DNA of 64,000 nt. It comes from Shewanella khirikhana (GTDB taxonomy: Bacteria > Pseudomonadota > Gammaproteobacteria > Enterobacterales > Shewanellaceae). Below, piece by piece: positions 39,211-48,326 of the stretch; positions within the stretch are counted from its first letter, which is position 1, and each line of letters opens with the position of its first letter. The notes under the pieces were generated by a model. The model was given only the letters and a program-made list of their open reading frames with translations. It made no database searches and was not told the DNA's origin. The stretch spans positions 310,001-374,000 of the forward strand of contig NZ_CP020373.1 of NCBI RefSeq assembly GCF_003957745.1. The letters run 5' to 3'. The translations under genes were made by a program, and so were the position numbers.

Positions 39211-39773
39211 TCCATCTGTTGCTTGGCGGTGCCCGCAGCGGCAAGAGCCGTTTTGGCGAAAACTGTGTCCGCGAACTGGCGGATGAAGGCATTTATCTTG
39301 CCACTGCGCTTGCCGGTGATGGCGAGATGGCCGCACGCATCGAGCGCCATAAACTCGATAGGCTCGAGTCGGGCGTTAACTGGCAAGTAATTGAAGCGCC
39401 ATTTGATTTAGCAAAGCGCCTCGATGAGCTGGCACGTAGCGAGAAACCGGTACTGGTGGATTGCCTGACGCTCTGGCTCACCCAGTGTCTTGTTTCGAAC
39501 CCCAATGGTATTGCCGATGCCCGCGATACACTGCTGGCCACACTGGCAGGATTTCAGGGGCAGCTTATTCTTATCAGCAATGAGGTGGGCTCGGGCATAG
39601 TACCCCTTGGCGAGCTCAGCAGGCAGTTTGTGGACGAAGCGGGCAGGCTTAATCAGGCCATCGCCGCCCTCGCCGACAAGGTCACCCTGGTGGTGGCCGG
39701 ATTGCCGCTAAGCCTCAAGGATGAAACGGTAACTATCAGGAAAGCAAAGAAGTTGCCCCAAATGGGAGGATAA
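39207..39773 (+). CDS. cobU: Adenosylcobinamide kinase / adenosylcobinamide-phosphate guanylyltransferase
   Basis: 188-residue bifunctional enzyme that phosphorylates adenosylcobinamide and transfers GMP to it. P-loop GGARSGKSRF near residue 7; guanylylated-His region IERHKLDR near 50; LVDCLTLWLTQ and ISNEVGSGIVP are conserved. I take the GTG at 39207, which overlaps the cobS stop (GTGA) with GGAG upstream; a TTG at 39195 is open but would add four residues. Confidence 0.94.
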   Translation: MIHLLLGGARSGKSRFGENCVRELADEGIYLATALAGDGEMAARIERHKLDRLESGVNWQVIEAPFDLAKRLDELARSEKPVLVDCLTLWLTQCLVSNPNGIADARDTLLATLAGFQGQLILISNEVGSGIVPLGELSRQFVDEAGRLNQAIAALADKVTLVVAGLPLSLKDETVTIRKAKKLPQMGG

Positions 39774-39776
39774 CCC

Positions 39777-41285
39777 ATGGCATGCGCCACACTCATGATC
39801 CAGGGCACAGCCTCGGATGCCGGCAAGACCACCCTGGTGGCCGGTCTGTGCCGAATACTCGCCCGCGAGGGCATTAAGGTCGCACCCTTCAAGCCACAGA
39901 ACATGGCGCTCAACAGTGCCGTCACCCAGGACGGCGGTGAGATTGGCCGCGCCCAGGCGCTGCAAGCTATCGCCTGTGGCCTTGAGCCACACACAGACTT
40001 CAATCCGATTCTGCTCAAACCCGCCTCCGACAGCCGCGCCCAGGTGATAGTCCAGGGCAAGGCCTTATCTCATCTGGAAGCCGCCGAGTTTTTTGGCCCG
40101 GCTGGCAAGGGTTATAAAGCCATGGCGATGGAGGCTGTGCTGGACTCCCATCAACGATTGTGCGGGCAATATGATTGCCTTTTGGTGGAAGGTGCCGGCA
40201 GTCCTGCCGAGATTAACCTGCGTGAAAACGATATCGCCAATATGGGCTTTGCCGAGGCGGTGGATTGCCCGGTGATCCTGGTGGCCGATATCGACAAAGG
40301 CGGGGTATTTGCTCAGCTGGTGGGCACGCTGGCGCTCTTGTCCGAGTCGGAGCGTGTGCGGGTTAAAGGCTTTGTCATCAACCGCTTTCGCGGTGATATC
40401 AGCCTGCTTCAATCCGGGCTCGACTGGCTTGAGGCCCATACCGGTAAGCCTGTGCTGGGTGTGGTGCCTTATCTGCATAATTTGCTGCTGGATGCCGAAG
40501 ATGCGCTGGTGCCTTTTACGCCGGAGAAGCGCGAAGCCCAGCGCCTTAAAGTGCGGGTGCTGGTGTACCCAAGAACCAGTAATCACACCGACTTTGACCC
40601 GCTGCGGCTGCACCCCGGGGTGGATTTCGATTATCTGCAGATCCAGAGCGCCAGCCCGGATGCCTTGGCGGGTGCCGATCTGGTGATACTGCCCGGCAGC
40701 AAAAATGTGCGGGCGGATCTTGAATGCCTCAAGGCGCAGGGGTTCGATAAGGCGCTTAAAAAGCACTTAAGGTACGGCGGCAAACTGCTGGGCATTTGCG
40801 GTGGTTATCAGATGCTGGGGCTGGAAATCGATGACCCTCTGGGCGTAGAGGAGGCCCCCGGCAGCAGCGAGGGGCTGGAGTTTTTGCCGCTTATCACTGA
40901 GCTTAAGCCCGGCAAGGTGCTGGCCAATGTGACCGGTGAACTGACTCTGGGCGAGTGCCATGTGGCGCTGAAGGGTTATGAAATTCACTGCGGCCACACC
41001 AGTGTGCTCGGCAAGCTGACCCGGCCGCTGTTTTTGACCGATGACGCCGGTAACCCGGCCTCAGACAGGGGCCGCATCAGCGACGATGAGGCGGTGTTCG
41101 GTACTTACCTGCACGGTATTTTTGATACTCCCGAGGCGCTGAGTGCTGTGCTTGCCTGGGCGGGTTATCAGGGCGAAGAAGTAGCAGTATCTTTGGATGC
41201 GCACCGTGAGCAGCAGCTCAATCGCCTCGCCGATACCCTGGAGCAGCATCTGGATATGAACCGGCTTAAGGCCATCTTTTTATAA
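39777..41285 (+). CDS. cobQ: Cobyric acid synthase
   Basis: 502-residue glutamine amidotransferase adding amides to the corrin ring side chains. The N-terminal dethiobiotin-synthetase-like ATPase has GTASDAGKTTLVAGLCR near residue 12 and VEGAGSPAEINL near 140; the C-terminal class I-like amidase part has the nucleophile in LLGICGGYQMLG near 340 and HGIFDTPE with the catalytic His near 445. The presence of this step with CobUST but without corrin-ring genes suggests salvage of cobyric acid/cobinamide-type precursors, or ring synthesis elsewhere. Confidence 0.95.
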   Translation: MACATLMIQGTASDAGKTTLVAGLCRILAREGIKVAPFKPQNMALNSAVTQDGGEIGRAQALQAIACGLEPHTDFNPILLKPASDSRAQVIVQGKALSHLEAAEFFGPAGKGYKAMAMEAVLDSHQRLCGQYDCLLVEGAGSPAEINLRENDIANMGFAEAVDCPVILVADIDKGGVFAQLVGTLALLSESERVRVKGFVINRFRGDISLLQSGLDWLEAHTGKPVLGVVPYLHNLLLDAEDALVPFTPEKREAQRLKVRVLVYPRTSNHTDFDPLRLHPGVDFDYLQIQSASPDALAGADLVILPGSKNVRADLECLKAQGFDKALKKHLRYGGKLLGICGGYQMLGLEIDDPLGVEEAPGSSEGLEFLPLITELKPGKVLANVTGELTLGECHVALKGYEIHCGHTSVLGKLTRPLFLTDDAGNPASDRGRISDDEAVFGTYLHGIFDTPEALSAVLAWAGYQGEEVAVSLDAHREQQLNRLADTLEQHLDMNRLKAIFL

Positions 41286-41316
41286 TTATCAACGCGATAA
41301 CCAGTTAGGAAACAGC

Positions 41317-41931
41317 ATGACCGACAACAACGCCAAGGCCCGTGGAGATGAACGCCATAAGGCTCGCCAGCAGAAGGTGAAAGAGGCCGTGGACGCCAAG
41401 GTGGCCGCCGCCAACATAGAGAAAGGCGTGCTGATGGTGATTACCGGCAACGGCAAGGGCAAGACCACTGCCGGTTTCGGTACTGTTGCCCGCGCTGTTG
41501 GCCATGGCAAACAGGCGGCTGTGGTGCAATTTATCAAGGGCAACTGGGACTGCGGTGAGCGTAAGTTGCTCGAAGGCGCAGGTGTGCCTTTCGAAGTGAT
41601 GGCCACCGGCTTTACCTGGGATACTCAAAACCGCGAAACCGATACCCAGGCGGCCGAAAAGGCCTGGGCCCAGGCCGAGATTTGGCTTAAAGACGAGCGC
41701 ATCGACCTTATCCTGCTGGATGAGCTCACCTACATGCTCAGTTACCACTATCTGGATCTGGAGCGGGTGCTCAGTGCCCTTAAAAACCGCCCGCCAATGC
41801 AGCATGTGATAGTCACCGGTCGCAACTGCCACCGGCAGCTGCTGGAGCTTGCAGATACGGTGAGTGAGATTGAGTGTGTGAGGCATGCGTTTGAGGCAGG
41901 GATAAAAGCCCAGCCCGGCTTTGACTACTGA
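41317..41931 (+). CDS. cobO: Cob(I)yrinic acid a,c-diamide adenosyltransferase (CobA/CobO/BtuR family)
   Basis: 204 residues. Attaches the adenosyl group of ATP to Co(I) corrinoids. The N-terminal about 35 residues are charged and variable; the ATP site is VITGNGKGKTTAGFGTVARAVGHG, followed by VVQFIKGNW, LILLDELTYML and VIVTGRNCHRQLLELADTVSEI. Last gene of the riboswitch operon, 31 bp after cobQ. No intrinsic terminator follows directly; imperfect palindromic repeats do. Confidence 0.95.
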   Translation: MTDNNAKARGDERHKARQQKVKEAVDAKVAAANIEKGVLMVITGNGKGKTTAGFGTVARAVGHGKQAAVVQFIKGNWDCGERKLLEGAGVPFEVMATGFTWDTQNRETDTQAAEKAWAQAEIWLKDERIDLILLDELTYMLSYHYLDLERVLSALKNRPPMQHVIVTGRNCHRQLLELADTVSEIECVRHAFEAGIKAQPGFDY

Positions 41932-41932
41932 T

Positions 41933-42298
41933 CCTGCAGCCTGCTCTCGCGGCTGACGTCATTGTCTTCGTCACTCTGTCCCATCACGTAGCGCTGCTAC
42001 GCTCAGGGCCACATTGACTCGACGGCTTTGTCAGTCGGGAGATCAGCTTGCAGGATGTTTCACTTCCCATTGATGACGTTTATTTGTGCTGCCTACTCTC
42101 GCGGCTGACGTCATTGTCTTCGTCACTCTGTCCCATCACCCAGCGCTGCCACGCTCAGGTCTGTCGCCGCTCGGCGGCTTTGCCAAAAACACCAATCACT
42201 GTGCTGAATGTTACCCGCAGCTGGTGTATGAGACTGCTTTCTCTGCAAGATTTCACCCCATCACGTACTGAACGTACGCTCAGGGGCTGAAATCTTTT
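41933..42298. repeat. Array of imperfect palindromic units after cobO
   Basis: A 69-bp direct repeat (41939-42007 and 42091-42159, few mismatches) contains CCCATCAC, a small hairpin (GTAGC/GCTAC in copy 1) and CGCTCAGG. Copy 1 lies inside a longer hairpin: 41933-41957 pairs with 42030-42054 at 20 of 25 positions. A third unit has AAGATTTCA (42247-42255) pairing with TGAAATCTT (42288-42296) around CCCC/GGGG and a CGTAC/GTACG inner stem, followed by TTT; it could end the cob transcript. 42299-42456 continues with a weaker fourth unit and no gene. Confidence 0.8.
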
Positions 42299-42456
42299 GA
42301 CAGCTTTGCCACAGCCGCGATCACGTTCAAATCGGCTGCTTACTCTTGGTGCCGATGTTGCTGCGCTACCCCATCACGCGGTGTCCGCCGGGAAACAGAG
42401 TCTCCCGACGGGCAGCACAAAGGGCAGTTTGTGTATTGCTTTATTGAGAGCTTGGG

Positions 42457-43356
42457 TCAGAGTGCAGATTGCAGACTCGTCTCTATTGGGTCGGGGCTGC
42501 TGAGTCTGGCCTTATCAGCAAGAAAAGCGTGGAATCTCTGATCCAGGCGTTGCCAATTGTCAGCATTCATGGCTGCCTTTAAATACTCGGCCGGGTCCTG
42601 CCCCTGTGCCACGGCAAGGTAAAGGGATTTGAGGCCCGAAGTGCCCACCTCGGCCAGGATGAACTCCCTTATCCAGGCACTTTGTATATAGAAGTCTATT
42701 GCATTGTTGGTGGTCTTTTGCTGCTCAAACACCATGACCATGGGGCTGTTTTCGTCTTCCCTCTGCTGTTGCATGGCCAGTATTTGTTGCTGCATCTGCG
42801 CCATAACCGGATGGGGCATTGCCATAAACTTTTCCAGGGGGATGGGGCTGAATTCCTCTCGGAGGCGGCTGCCTTCGGGTTCACACATTACTGCCAAGGT
42901 TTCATCCAGCCAATCGGCAACCTCGGGATGACCATAAGCCAGACCTTTGGTGTCCCCCGTTGCCAACCCCGCCATAGCCCAACCATTTATAGCCATCACA
43001 TGACAGGCTTCATGGCGGACTATCTGCGCTTGTCGGTCTGGCTTGATCGCCAGCATCTCCCCGGTGAGATGCAAAACCGAAGCTGTGCTTTCGGAGGTTT
43101 TTTTCAGGTTCAGCAGGGCTGCACTGTCTTTCACCAACACCACATCCAGCGGCGTTGGCTCCATAAGGTATTTGGCAAAGCTGGTTCTTGCTTGCTGCAA
43201 ATCATGGCTCAGCTGCTCGCTGTCTCCGGTGCCATCGGTCCACAGATTGATGCCTTCTGAGGTGGATTGCTTTTGTAGTTCTGTGGCCAAAGCGTTAATC
43301 GGTAGGCTAGTGCTGGCTGCTGAGGCTATCAGCAGCATGGACAAGACGACTTTCAT
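42457..43356 (-). CDS. Secreted HExxH protein, putative zinc metallopeptidase
   Basis: 299 residues with a signal peptide (MKVVLSMLLIASAASTSLPINALA). HEACH near residue 114 is an HExxH zinc motif, and DWLDETLAVM about 33 residues later supplies a Glu at the spacing seen in gluzincin-type peptidases. The C-terminal half has a Gln/Met-rich stretch (QMQQQILAMQQQRED) and an aromatic helical end. AAGGAA precedes the ATG. Family unassigned; proteolytic activity is inferred from the motif. Confidence 0.7.
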   Translation of the reverse strand: MKVVLSMLLIASAASTSLPINALATELQKQSTSEGINLWTDGTGDSEQLSHDLQQARTSFAKYLMEPTPLDVVLVKDSAALLNLKKTSESTASVLHLTGEMLAIKPDRQAQIVRHEACHVMAINGWAMAGLATGDTKGLAYGHPEVADWLDETLAVMCEPEGSRLREEFSPIPLEKFMAMPHPVMAQMQQQILAMQQQREDENSPMVMVFEQQKTTNNAIDFYIQSAWIREFILAEVGTSGLKSLYLAVAQGQDPAEYLKAAMNADNWQRLDQRFHAFLADKARLSSPDPIETSLQSAL

Positions 43357-43386
43357 GAAGGTTCCTTTTCATTTGAATAAAGTTAA

Positions 43387-43651
43387 GGAAGGTGCGAGCA
43401 AGTCGTCGCACAGCTCTGGCTTTGATAGCAGCGACAGTTCAAGGCATTCAACTGAGGGCATGCCGGGGCCTGCTGAAGTTGAATAACGCCGAAATGGTGT
43501 TGCTATCAAAGCCCCGCAGGGCGTGGCTTAAAGCGGTATCTGCTACGTTACAGTTCTTGTGAAGGACTAGGGCCATTCGCTGCAAACTGTGCCTTGCATC
43601 TATCCACTTTGAGCACACGCAGAGCAAGCACGGGACTTATTCGCACCTTCC
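43387..43651. mobile_element. MITE-like element with IS5-type terminal inverted repeats
   Basis: 265 bp bounded by GGAAGGTGCGAGCAAGTC (43387-43404) and GACTTATTCGCACCTTCC (43634-43651), 16 of 18 bp complementary; GGAAGGTGCGAAYAAG is the terminal repeat of IS5-family elements. Internally GGCTTTGATAGCA (43418-43430) pairs with TGCTATCAAAGCC (43501-43513). No transposase is encoded. Flanks are TTAA on the left and ATAA on the right, so a YTAR target duplication is imperfect. The remaining 43652-43909 carries only the mpl leader. Confidence 0.75.
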
Positions 43652-43909
43652 ATAAATAAAGACAAACTCTATGCCAAAAAATATTTGCTAATAAAACAGT
43701 TGGTTATAGTTTTAGTGAGTCTGGTTTTTCCCGATTTGGGGAACAGGATATGACCATATGGGAAACCCGTTGGCTTAGGGTTGTGATTCTGGGCGCGGGG
43801 GAGGTGGGCGGCATTTCTGCCGACAAGTTTCGCCTTTGCCGGTTCGGGTCTGTACAATGACGCTGATTTTTCATTGCGTTGGGCCTTAAGGCCGCTATGG
43901 ACAGTATCT

Positions 43910-45283
43910 ATGCACGTACACATTCTCGGAATTTGCGGAACCTTTATGGGCGGCCTGGCGCTGCTGGCACGGGCCATGGGCCACAGGGTCACGGGTTCGG
44001 ATGCCAACGTCTACCCGCCAATGAGCACCCAGCTTGAAGAGCAGGGCATTGATTTAATTCAGGGTTTTGACCCATCTCAGTTGGAACCTGCGCCGGACTT
44101 GGTGGTGATTGGCAACGCCATGAGCCGTGGTAACCCCTGTGTGGAAGCTGTGCTGGATAAGGGCCTTGCCTATACCTCAGGGCCACAGTTTCTGCGCGAT
44201 CATATTCTGCCGGGCCGCTGGGTCCTGGCGGTATCCGGCACCCACGGCAAAACTTCTACCTCCAGCATGCTGGCCTGGATTCTGGAATCCTGTGGCTATG
44301 AGCCGGGCTTTTTGATTGGCGGCGTGCCGCAAAACTTTGGCGTGTCGGCACGCCTCGGTAACTCACCCTTCTTTGTGGTGGAGGCCGACGAGTACGACAG
44401 CGCCTTTTTCGATAAGCGCTCCAAGTTTGTCCACTATCAGCCGCGCACTCTGGTGATTAACAACCTCGAGTTTGACCACGCCGACATCTTCGACTCCTTG
44501 GCTGATATTCAGCGCCAGTTCAATCATGTCATTCGTACCGTACCGGGAAGTGGCAAGGTGATTTGGCCCAAAGACAGCAAGGCTGTGGCCGAGGTTATCG
44601 ACAAGGGCCTGTGGAGCGAGCAGGAGACTTTCAGTCACAACGATGGTGCCGATTGGTCGGTGCGCCCCCTTGCGGCGGACGGCCACGAGTTTGAGGTGCT
44701 GTTCGGCGCTGAAGTGCAGGGCGTGCTGGACTGGCAGCTTATTGGTGCCCACAACATGGAAAACGCCGTTATGGCCATTGCGGCCGCGCGTCATGTCGGC
44801 GTGAAGCCTGCCGCTGCCATCGAGGCGCTCAGTGCATTTGCCCCTCCCAAGCGTCGTCTGGAGCTTCTGGGCGAAGTGGCCGGCGTGAGCCTGTATGACG
44901 ATTTTGCCCATCATCCCACGGCCATTGAGACTACCCTGAAGGGCCTTAGAGCCAAGGTCGGCAATGCCCGTATTCTGGTGGTGCTGGAGCCTCGTTCCAA
45001 CACCATGAAGCGCGGTGTGCACAAGGATACCCTGGCCCGTTCGATGACTCTGGCCGACAAGGCATTTTTGTATCAGGCCGACAATATCGACTGGGATATC
45101 CGTCAGGCTATGGATGCCGCGCCGCTGCCGGTGGATGTGGACTATGATATTGATACCCTGGTGGCCAAATTGGCCTCAGAGGTGCGTTCCGGCGATCATC
45201 TGGTGGTGATGAGTAACGGCGGCTTTGGCGGTATTCATGGCAAGCTGAAACAGGCTATCGCCGAGACGCTGGATAAGGTTTAA
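43910..45283 (+). CDS. mpl: UDP-MurNAc:L-alanyl-gamma-D-glutamyl-meso-diaminopimelate ligase
   Basis: Murein-recycling ligase that reattaches the tripeptide to UDP-MurNAc. 457 residues, the same length as E. coli Mpl. Mur-ligase domains are visible: N-terminal HILGICGTFMGGLALLA, ATP loop SGTHGKTSTSSML near residue 110, EADEYDSAFFDKRSKF near 162, and C-terminal DDFAHHPTAIETTL near 330 with LEPRSNTMKRG. Start ATG 43910 gives MHVHILGICG as in E. coli; the frame opens 12 codons further up. Followed 11 bp later by ubiX. Confidence 0.96.
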   Translation: MHVHILGICGTFMGGLALLARAMGHRVTGSDANVYPPMSTQLEEQGIDLIQGFDPSQLEPAPDLVVIGNAMSRGNPCVEAVLDKGLAYTSGPQFLRDHILPGRWVLAVSGTHGKTSTSSMLAWILESCGYEPGFLIGGVPQNFGVSARLGNSPFFVVEADEYDSAFFDKRSKFVHYQPRTLVINNLEFDHADIFDSLADIQRQFNHVIRTVPGSGKVIWPKDSKAVAEVIDKGLWSEQETFSHNDGADWSVRPLAADGHEFEVLFGAEVQGVLDWQLIGAHNMENAVMAIAAARHVGVKPAAAIEALSAFAPPKRRLELLGEVAGVSLYDDFAHHPTAIETTLKGLRAKVGNARILVVLEPRSNTMKRGVHKDTLARSMTLADKAFLYQADNIDWDIRQAMDAAPLPVDVDYDIDTLVAKLASEVRSGDHLVVMSNGGFGGIHGKLKQAIAETLDKV

Positions 45284-45294
45284 GAGGACGATTC

Positions 45295-45951
45295 ATGAGT
45301 GCGCCGCTCACACCCAAGAAAAACAGCATCAGCCTGGCCTGGACCGGCGCCTCTGGTGCGCCCTATGGTTTGACGCTGCTCAAATGTCTGCTCGAGGCCG
45401 ATTATCGGGTATTTCTGATGATCTCCAGCGCCGCCCGGGTGGTATTCGCCACCGAAGAAGGGCTGAAACTGTCGGCCGATGGCGCCAAGGCTGAGGCGCA
45501 GATCCGCAGCTTTATTGGCTCTGAGGCTGGTGAGCTGATTGTGCTTGGCAAGGATGAGTGGTTCTCGCCGCCAGCTTCTGGCTCGGCCGCGCCCAAACAG
45601 ATGGTGATTTGCCCCTGCTCCACCGGCACACTGGCCGCAGTGGCTACCGGCATGAGCAATAATCTGCTGGAAAGGGCCGCCGATGTGGTGCTCAAGGAGC
45701 GCGGCAAGTTGCTGCTGGTGCCGAGGGAAACCCCCTTTAATGCCATCCATCTTGAGCATATGTTAAAGCTGACCCAGCTTGGCGCCGTAGTGATGCCGGC
45801 AGCGCCTGGCTTTTACCACAATCCCAAATCGGTGCAGGATCTGGTAGACTTCCTGGTCGCACGCATACTTGACCATTTGGGCATAGACCACAGCCTGACC
45901 AACCGCTGGGGCTATGGTGGCGAAGGTGCCACACAAGCATCTGATAATTGA
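45295..45951 (+). CDS. ubiX: Flavin prenyltransferase
   Basis: 218-residue cytoplasmic enzyme that makes prenylated FMN, the cofactor of the UbiD decarboxylase in ubiquinone synthesis. Flavin-fold features are AWTGASGAPYGLTLLKCLLE at the N-terminus, MVICPCSTGTLAAVATGMSNNLLERAADV near residue 103, and LVPRETPFNAIHLEHMLKLTQLGAVVMPAAPGFY. Between mpl and hpt, with 7 bp to hpt. It overlaps none of its neighbours; likely one transcript with mpl. Confidence 0.95.
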   Translation: MSAPLTPKKNSISLAWTGASGAPYGLTLLKCLLEADYRVFLMISSAARVVFATEEGLKLSADGAKAEAQIRSFIGSEAGELIVLGKDEWFSPPASGSAAPKQMVICPCSTGTLAAVATGMSNNLLERAADVVLKERGKLLLVPRETPFNAIHLEHMLKLTQLGAVVMPAAPGFYHNPKSVQDLVDFLVARILDHLGIDHSLTNRWGYGGEGATQASDN

Positions 45952-45958
45952 GAGTATT

Positions 45959-46489
45959 ATGAAACACACCATCGAAGAGATGATCTCGGCCGCCGAGATT
46001 GACCAAAAACTCAATGAACTGGCCGAGCGTATTAACGCCCATTACCAAAACAGCGAACGCCTGCTGATGGTAGGCCTGCTCAAGGGCTCTGCGGTCTTTA
46101 TGGCGGATCTGTGTCGCCGTATTCATGGCCACGTGGAAATCGACTTTATGTGCGTTTCCAGCTACGGCAATGCCATGTCCAGCTCACGTGACGTGAAAAT
46201 CCTCAAGGATGTGCAGTCAGATATCGCCGGTCGCGATGTGCTGATCGTGGAAGATCTGATTGACTCGGGTAACACCCTGTCCAAGGTACGCGAGCTGCTG
46301 ATGGTTCGCGAACCAAAGAGCCTGGCGCTCTGTACCCTGCTAGACAAGCCTGAGCGCCGCGAAGTGGATGTGCACGTAGATTTCGTCGGCTTTACCATTC
46401 CGGACGAGTTTATTGTGGGTTACGGCATCGACTATGCTGAGCAGTATCGCAATCTGCCTTATATCGCCAAGGTAATTCCGCTGGAATAA
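45959..46489 (+). CDS. hpt: Hypoxanthine phosphoribosyltransferase
   Basis: Purine-salvage enzyme converting hypoxanthine (and guanine less well) to IMP with PRPP. 176 residues (E. coli Hpt 178). The PRPP loop is VLIVEDLIDSGNTL near residue 100, with LMVGLLKGSAVFMADL and DFVGFTIPDEFIVGYGIDY. ATG 45959 matches the E. coli start; the open frame begins earlier inside ubiX. A clear terminator follows. Confidence 0.95.
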   Translation: MKHTIEEMISAAEIDQKLNELAERINAHYQNSERLLMVGLLKGSAVFMADLCRRIHGHVEIDFMCVSSYGNAMSSSRDVKILKDVQSDIAGRDVLIVEDLIDSGNTLSKVRELLMVREPKSLALCTLLDKPERREVDVHVDFVGFTIPDEFIVGYGIDYAEQYRNLPYIAKVIPLE

Positions 46490-46508
46490 CATCTGTGCGG
46501 TTGCAGTT

Positions 46509-46530
46509 CGGGGGCTTGGCCCCCGTTTTT
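46509..46530 (+). terminator. Rho-independent terminator after hpt
   Basis: CGGGGGC, loop TTG, GCCCCCG, then TTTTT. It ends the mpl-ubiX-hpt unit. Confidence 0.92.
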
Positions 46531-46572
46531 GTTTCAATTGAATTGGTTTAAGCCTGTTGTTGGGGGATAAAG

Positions 46573-47559
46573 ATGACAGACACACCAGCCGCGCTTGCTA
46601 TTGCGGGGCTTAAAAAAACCTACAAGGGCGGCGTTGAAGCCGTTAAAGGCATTAGCCTGGAGGTTGCCCAGGGCGACTTTTTTGCCCTGCTTGGCCCCAA
46701 TGGGGCGGGCAAGTCCACCACCATAGGCATTATCAGTTCGCTGGTACACAAGAGTGCCGGCAAGGTGCAGGTATTTGGCCACGATCTCGACAGCGAACTC
46801 GAAGCCGCCAAACTCTGCATTGGGCTGGTGCCGCAGGAATTTAACTTCAACCAGTTTGAAACCGTGCTGCAAATTGTGGTCAATCAGGCCGGTTACTATG
46901 GTGTGAGCCGCCCGCTGGCGCTGGAACGTGCCGAGAAATACCTTACTGCACTGGATTTGTGGGAGAAGCGGAACAGCCCATCACGCCAGCTTTCAGGTGG
47001 TATGAAGCGCCGACTGATGATTGCCCGCGCGCTGATGCACGAACCCAAGCTGCTTATTCTGGATGAACCTACCGCCGGGGTGGACATTGAGCTGCGCCGC
47101 TCCATGTGGAGCTTTTTGACCGAGCTTAATCGCCAGGGCGTGACCATTATCCTCACCACCCACTACCTGGAAGAAGCCGAGATGCTGTGCCGCAATATCG
47201 GCATCATAGACAAGGGTGAGCTGGTGGAGTGCACCAGCATGAAAAAGCTGCTGTCCAAGCTGAACATGGAAACCTTTGTGCTGGATATCCGTCAGGAGCT
47301 TAAGGCTGCCCCCGCCCTTGAGGGCATTCAGTGCCGTGTCACCGATGCTCATAGCCTGGAAGTGGATATTGCCAAGGAGCACAGCCTCAATCAGCTGTTT
47401 GCTCAGCTGTCGGCCCAGGGCATAGAAGTGCTGTCGATGCGCAACAAGGCCAATCGACTGGAAGAGCTGTTCGTAGCGCTGGTGGAAGGCGCCAAAAACA
47501 AGCCTTCCCCAGGCGTTCAAAATCAGAGCCAGCAACAAGGGGAGAAAGCCGTATCATGA
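46573..47559 (+). CDS. yadG: ABC exporter ATP-binding protein, YadG family
   Basis: 328 residues. Walker A GPNGAGKSTTIG near residue 42, Q-loop LVPQEFNFNQFE (the YadG-type Q-loop), signature LSGGMKRRLMIARAL and Walker B LLILDEPTAGVD are intact. The C-terminal 90 residues are the accessory domain of ABC-2-type exporters, with a Gln-rich tail. Works with the permease that overlaps it by four bases. Substrate unknown. Confidence 0.92.
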   Translation: MTDTPAALAIAGLKKTYKGGVEAVKGISLEVAQGDFFALLGPNGAGKSTTIGIISSLVHKSAGKVQVFGHDLDSELEAAKLCIGLVPQEFNFNQFETVLQIVVNQAGYYGVSRPLALERAEKYLTALDLWEKRNSPSRQLSGGMKRRLMIARALMHEPKLLILDEPTAGVDIELRRSMWSFLTELNRQGVTIILTTHYLEEAEMLCRNIGIIDKGELVECTSMKKLLSKLNMETFVLDIRQELKAAPALEGIQCRVTDAHSLEVDIAKEHSLNQLFAQLSAQGIEVLSMRNKANRLEELFVALVEGAKNKPSPGVQNQSQQQGEKAVS

Positions 47560-48326
47560 AGGCGCTGTACCTGACCGCATTCAAAAGTATCCTTATCAAG
47601 GAAATCACCCGTTTCACCCGCATTTGGGTGCAAACTCTGGTGCCACCCGCGATCACCATGACATTGTATTTTCTGATTTTTGGCAATCTGGTGGGTAGCC
47701 GTATCGGCGAGATGGGCGGCGTAAGCTACATGGAGTTTATCGCGCCGGGTCTTATCATGATGTCGGTGATCACCAACTCCTACTCCAACGTGGCCTCAAG
47801 CTTTTTCAGCGCCAAGTTTCAGCGCAACCTCGAAGAGCTTATCGTCGCGCCCGTGCCTCATTATGTGATGATTGCGGGCTATGTGGGCGGCGGTGTGGCC
47901 CGTGGCCTGTGTGTGGGCTTTATCGTGACCCTGGTGGCCATGTGCTTTGTGGATTTAAGCGTGCAGCACCTGGGGTTGGTGGCGGTGACCGTGTTTATGA
48001 CTTCGGTGCTGTTTGCCCTCGGCGGCCTTATCAACGCCGTGTTTGCCAAGAGCTTTGATGACATCAGCATTATTCCGACCTTCGTGCTGACGCCGCTGAC
48101 CTACCTTGGCGGGGTGTTCTATTCGCTGTCTCTGCTGCCTGACTTCTGGCGCGGCGTCTCTGCGCTGAACCCGGTGGTTTACATGATAAACCTGTTCCGC
48201 TACGGCTTTCTGGGCACGGCTGATTTGAGTCTGTGGCTGTCGTTCGGGGTGATGCTGGGCTTTTGCGCGGGGCTTTGGTATCTGGCCTATTACCTGATTT
48301 CCAGAGGCATAGGCCTTAGAAGCTAA
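47556..48326 (+). CDS. yadH: ABC-2-type exporter permease, YadH family
   Basis: 256 residues with six membrane helices. Family features are the amphipathic N-terminus KEITRFTRIWVQTLVPPAITMTLYFLIFG, ApGLIMMSVI-type second helix, EELIVAPVPHYVMI and the TPLTYLGGVFYSLSLLP loop near residue 185. Start overlaps the yadG stop (ATGA). It ends directly against the convergent next gene, without an intervening base. Confidence 0.92.
   Translation: MKALYLTAFKSILIKEITRFTRIWVQTLVPPAITMTLYFLIFGNLVGSRIGEMGGVSYMEFIAPGLIMMSVITNSYSNVASSFFSAKFQRNLEELIVAPVPHYVMIAGYVGGGVARGLCVGFIVTLVAMCFVDLSVQHLGLVAVTVFMTSVLFALGGLINAVFAKSFDDISIIPTFVLTPLTYLGGVFYSLSLLPDFWRGVSALNPVVYMINLFRYGFLGTADLSLWLSFGVMLGFCAGLWYLAYYLISRGIGLRS

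Noticed and set aside
43669..44007. 112-codon minus-strand ORF overlapping the mpl start
   Set aside because: Runs into mpl in antisense and has no SD or recognisable domain.
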